64,000 nt of DNA from positions 2,148,541 to 2,212,540 of the forward strand of contig NZ_CH672427.1 of NCBI RefSeq assembly GCF_000153205.1, given 5' to 3'. Under the pieces are notes generated by a model, which saw only the letters and a program-made list of their open reading frames with translations, searched no databases and was not told the origin of the DNA. The translations under genes and the position numbers were made by a program. Positions 63,083-64,000 of the stretch are shown piece by piece. The stretch is from Nitrococcus mobilis Nb-231. GTDB lineage: Bacteria > Pseudomonadota > Gammaproteobacteria > Nitrococcales > Nitrococcaceae. Numbering within the stretch: position 1 is the stretch's first letter; each line of letters begins with the position of its first letter.

Positions 63083-63314
63083 GCACCCGGCTAGGTGCAG
63101 CGAACGCAGTCACCCACGTTGATCGGCCTGAGACCCTTCGCGAGGTCGCGAATCATAGCGGCTGGCTGGTAACAAGTGCCGATCCGGCATCGCCTTGCCC
63201 TATGCAAGATATCGGCTCGGAAGTACGGGTGAAGGGAATGCAATTGCCCGTCCGCTACGGAGCTGCATCCGCGCCAAACGGACGCTTCCGTAGCTCGGGC
63301 CGAGGGCACACCGC
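63083..63314. other. Intergenic region, no gene seen
   Basis: About 230 bp upstream of the modA promoter and downstream of the crotonase gene. No terminator or small gene is supported. Confidence 0.35.
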
Positions 63315-64000
63315 TTAGCGATGCTTAAATTTCGGCGCGCGTTTAGCCACAAAGGCGGCCATGCCTTCCTTATGATCCTCGGTAGCGAAGGTGGACTGAA
63401 ACAGCCGGCGTTCCAATTGCAGCCCTTCCCGCAGCCCGGTTTCGAAGGCCTCGTTGACGGCCTCCTTGATCATCATCGTTATGGGCAGCGAATGCGAGGC
63501 GATGGTGGCCGCCGTCTGTTGCGCCTCCGCCAATAGCTCGGCCGCCGGCACGACCCGGGAAACTAGCCCGGCACGCTCGGCCTCCGCGGCATCCATCAGC
63601 CGCCCGGTCAGGCACAACTCCATAGCCTTCGACTTGCCCACCGCCCGTGCCAATCGCTGCGTACCACCGGCACCGGGCATCGTGCCGATGGTGATCTCCG
63701 GCTGGCCGAACCGCGCGGTATCGGCGGCGATGATCAGATCACAGGCCATCGCCAGCTCGCAACCGCCGCCCAGCGCATAGCCGGCCACCGCGGCGATGAT
63801 GGGCTTGCGCGCCCGCCGCGCGGCGCTCCAGCCTGCGGCGCTGGGGAAATCGCGGCGGAACACGTCAAAGAAGTTCTGCGCTTGCAGCTCCTTGATATCG
63901 GCGCCGGCGGCAAACGCCTTATCACTGCCGGTGATCACGAGACAGCCGATCCCATCGTCGCCATCGAACTCGGCGATGGCCGTCCCGAGTTCGTCCATGA
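63315..64000 (-). CDS. Enoyl-CoA hydratase/isomerase, 5' end outside the window
   Basis: At least 227 residues of a crotonase. [12 protein letters not shown] supplies the oxyanion-hole segment; [20 protein letters not shown] and [22 protein letters not shown] hold the second oxyanion residue and the catalytic Glu pair. The open frame continues to the window edge; about 35 N-terminal residues (the LNRPxALNAL segment) should lie beyond. It could be paaF (2,3-dehydroadipyl-CoA hydratase) given the paa genes nearby, but this is only suggested by the neighbourhood. Confidence 0.88.
   Translation of the reverse strand, partial: MDELGTAIAEFDGDDGIGCLVITGSDKAFAAGADIKELQAQNFFDVFRRDFPSAAGWSAARRARKPIIAAVAGYALGGGCELAMACDLIIAADTARFGQPEITIGTMPGAGGTQRLARAVGKSKAMELCLTGRLMDAAEAERAGLVSRVVPAAELLAEAQQTAATIASHSLPITMMIKEAVNEAFETGLREGLQLERRLFQSTFATEDHKEGMAAFVAKRAPKFKHR

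Overview
The window (about 60% GC, dense coding on both strands) looks like chromosome of a halophilic gammaproteobacterium. The pointers are a mutY-yggX pair, a glycine-betaine synthesis pair that methylates glycine (GSMT/SDMT, typical of extreme halophiles such as Ectothiorhodospira and Halorhodospira), and aerobic phenylacetate and homogentisate catabolism. The species cannot be named from the sequence alone.

Layout. 1-228: the end of a transposon cut by the window edge. 438-6081: housekeeping genes (host-attachment-family protein, AsmA, MutY, YggX, an MBL hydrolase). 6144-19999: a genomic island in tRNA-Phe, bounded by a 46-bp imperfect repeat of the tRNA 3' half. It carries a type III restriction-modification pair whose mod gene is split by an IS5-type element, an alpA-rep replication module split by an IS1634-type element, an IS66-type element with a nonsense codon, and one low-GC membrane-protein gene. 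No integrase is left. Just beyond the right repeat lies a second decayed rep gene (20010-20667), so there were probably two related elements in tandem. 21181-25522: betaine synthesis, an RRM protein, an archaeal-type FBP aldolase/phosphatase and a small unknown gene. 25630-31868: homogentisate cluster (maiA, fahA, a DUF2783 protein, an FAD monooxygenase and an MBL protein on the minus strand; hmgA on the plus strand). 31965-32888: paaX.

32946-51481 is the most interesting part: a single minus-strand operon that reads as a complete type 3 BREX system (brxF, brxC, pglXI, brxHII, pglZ, brxA) behind a small HTH gene. Two other defence modules sit inside it. A SIR2-HerA pair lies between brxC and pglXI. 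An AAA ATPase with a TOPRIM-like DUF4276 partner lies between pglXI and brxHII, followed by a decayed winged-helix ORF. Start and stop codons overlap or nearly touch along most of the operon, so the genes are expected to be expressed together. A TIR-domain gene killed by an amber codon diverges from its head. The defence block separates paaX from paaABCDE (52362-56151), genes that are normally close together.

56209-64000: REP-like palindromes, a small unknown gene, a degraded CheR-like stretch, two phage-tail-like genes, an L,D-transpeptidase, an EamA transporter, a modA-mop pair behind two tandem ModE-type operators, and the 3' part of an enoyl-CoA hydratase gene that runs off the window.
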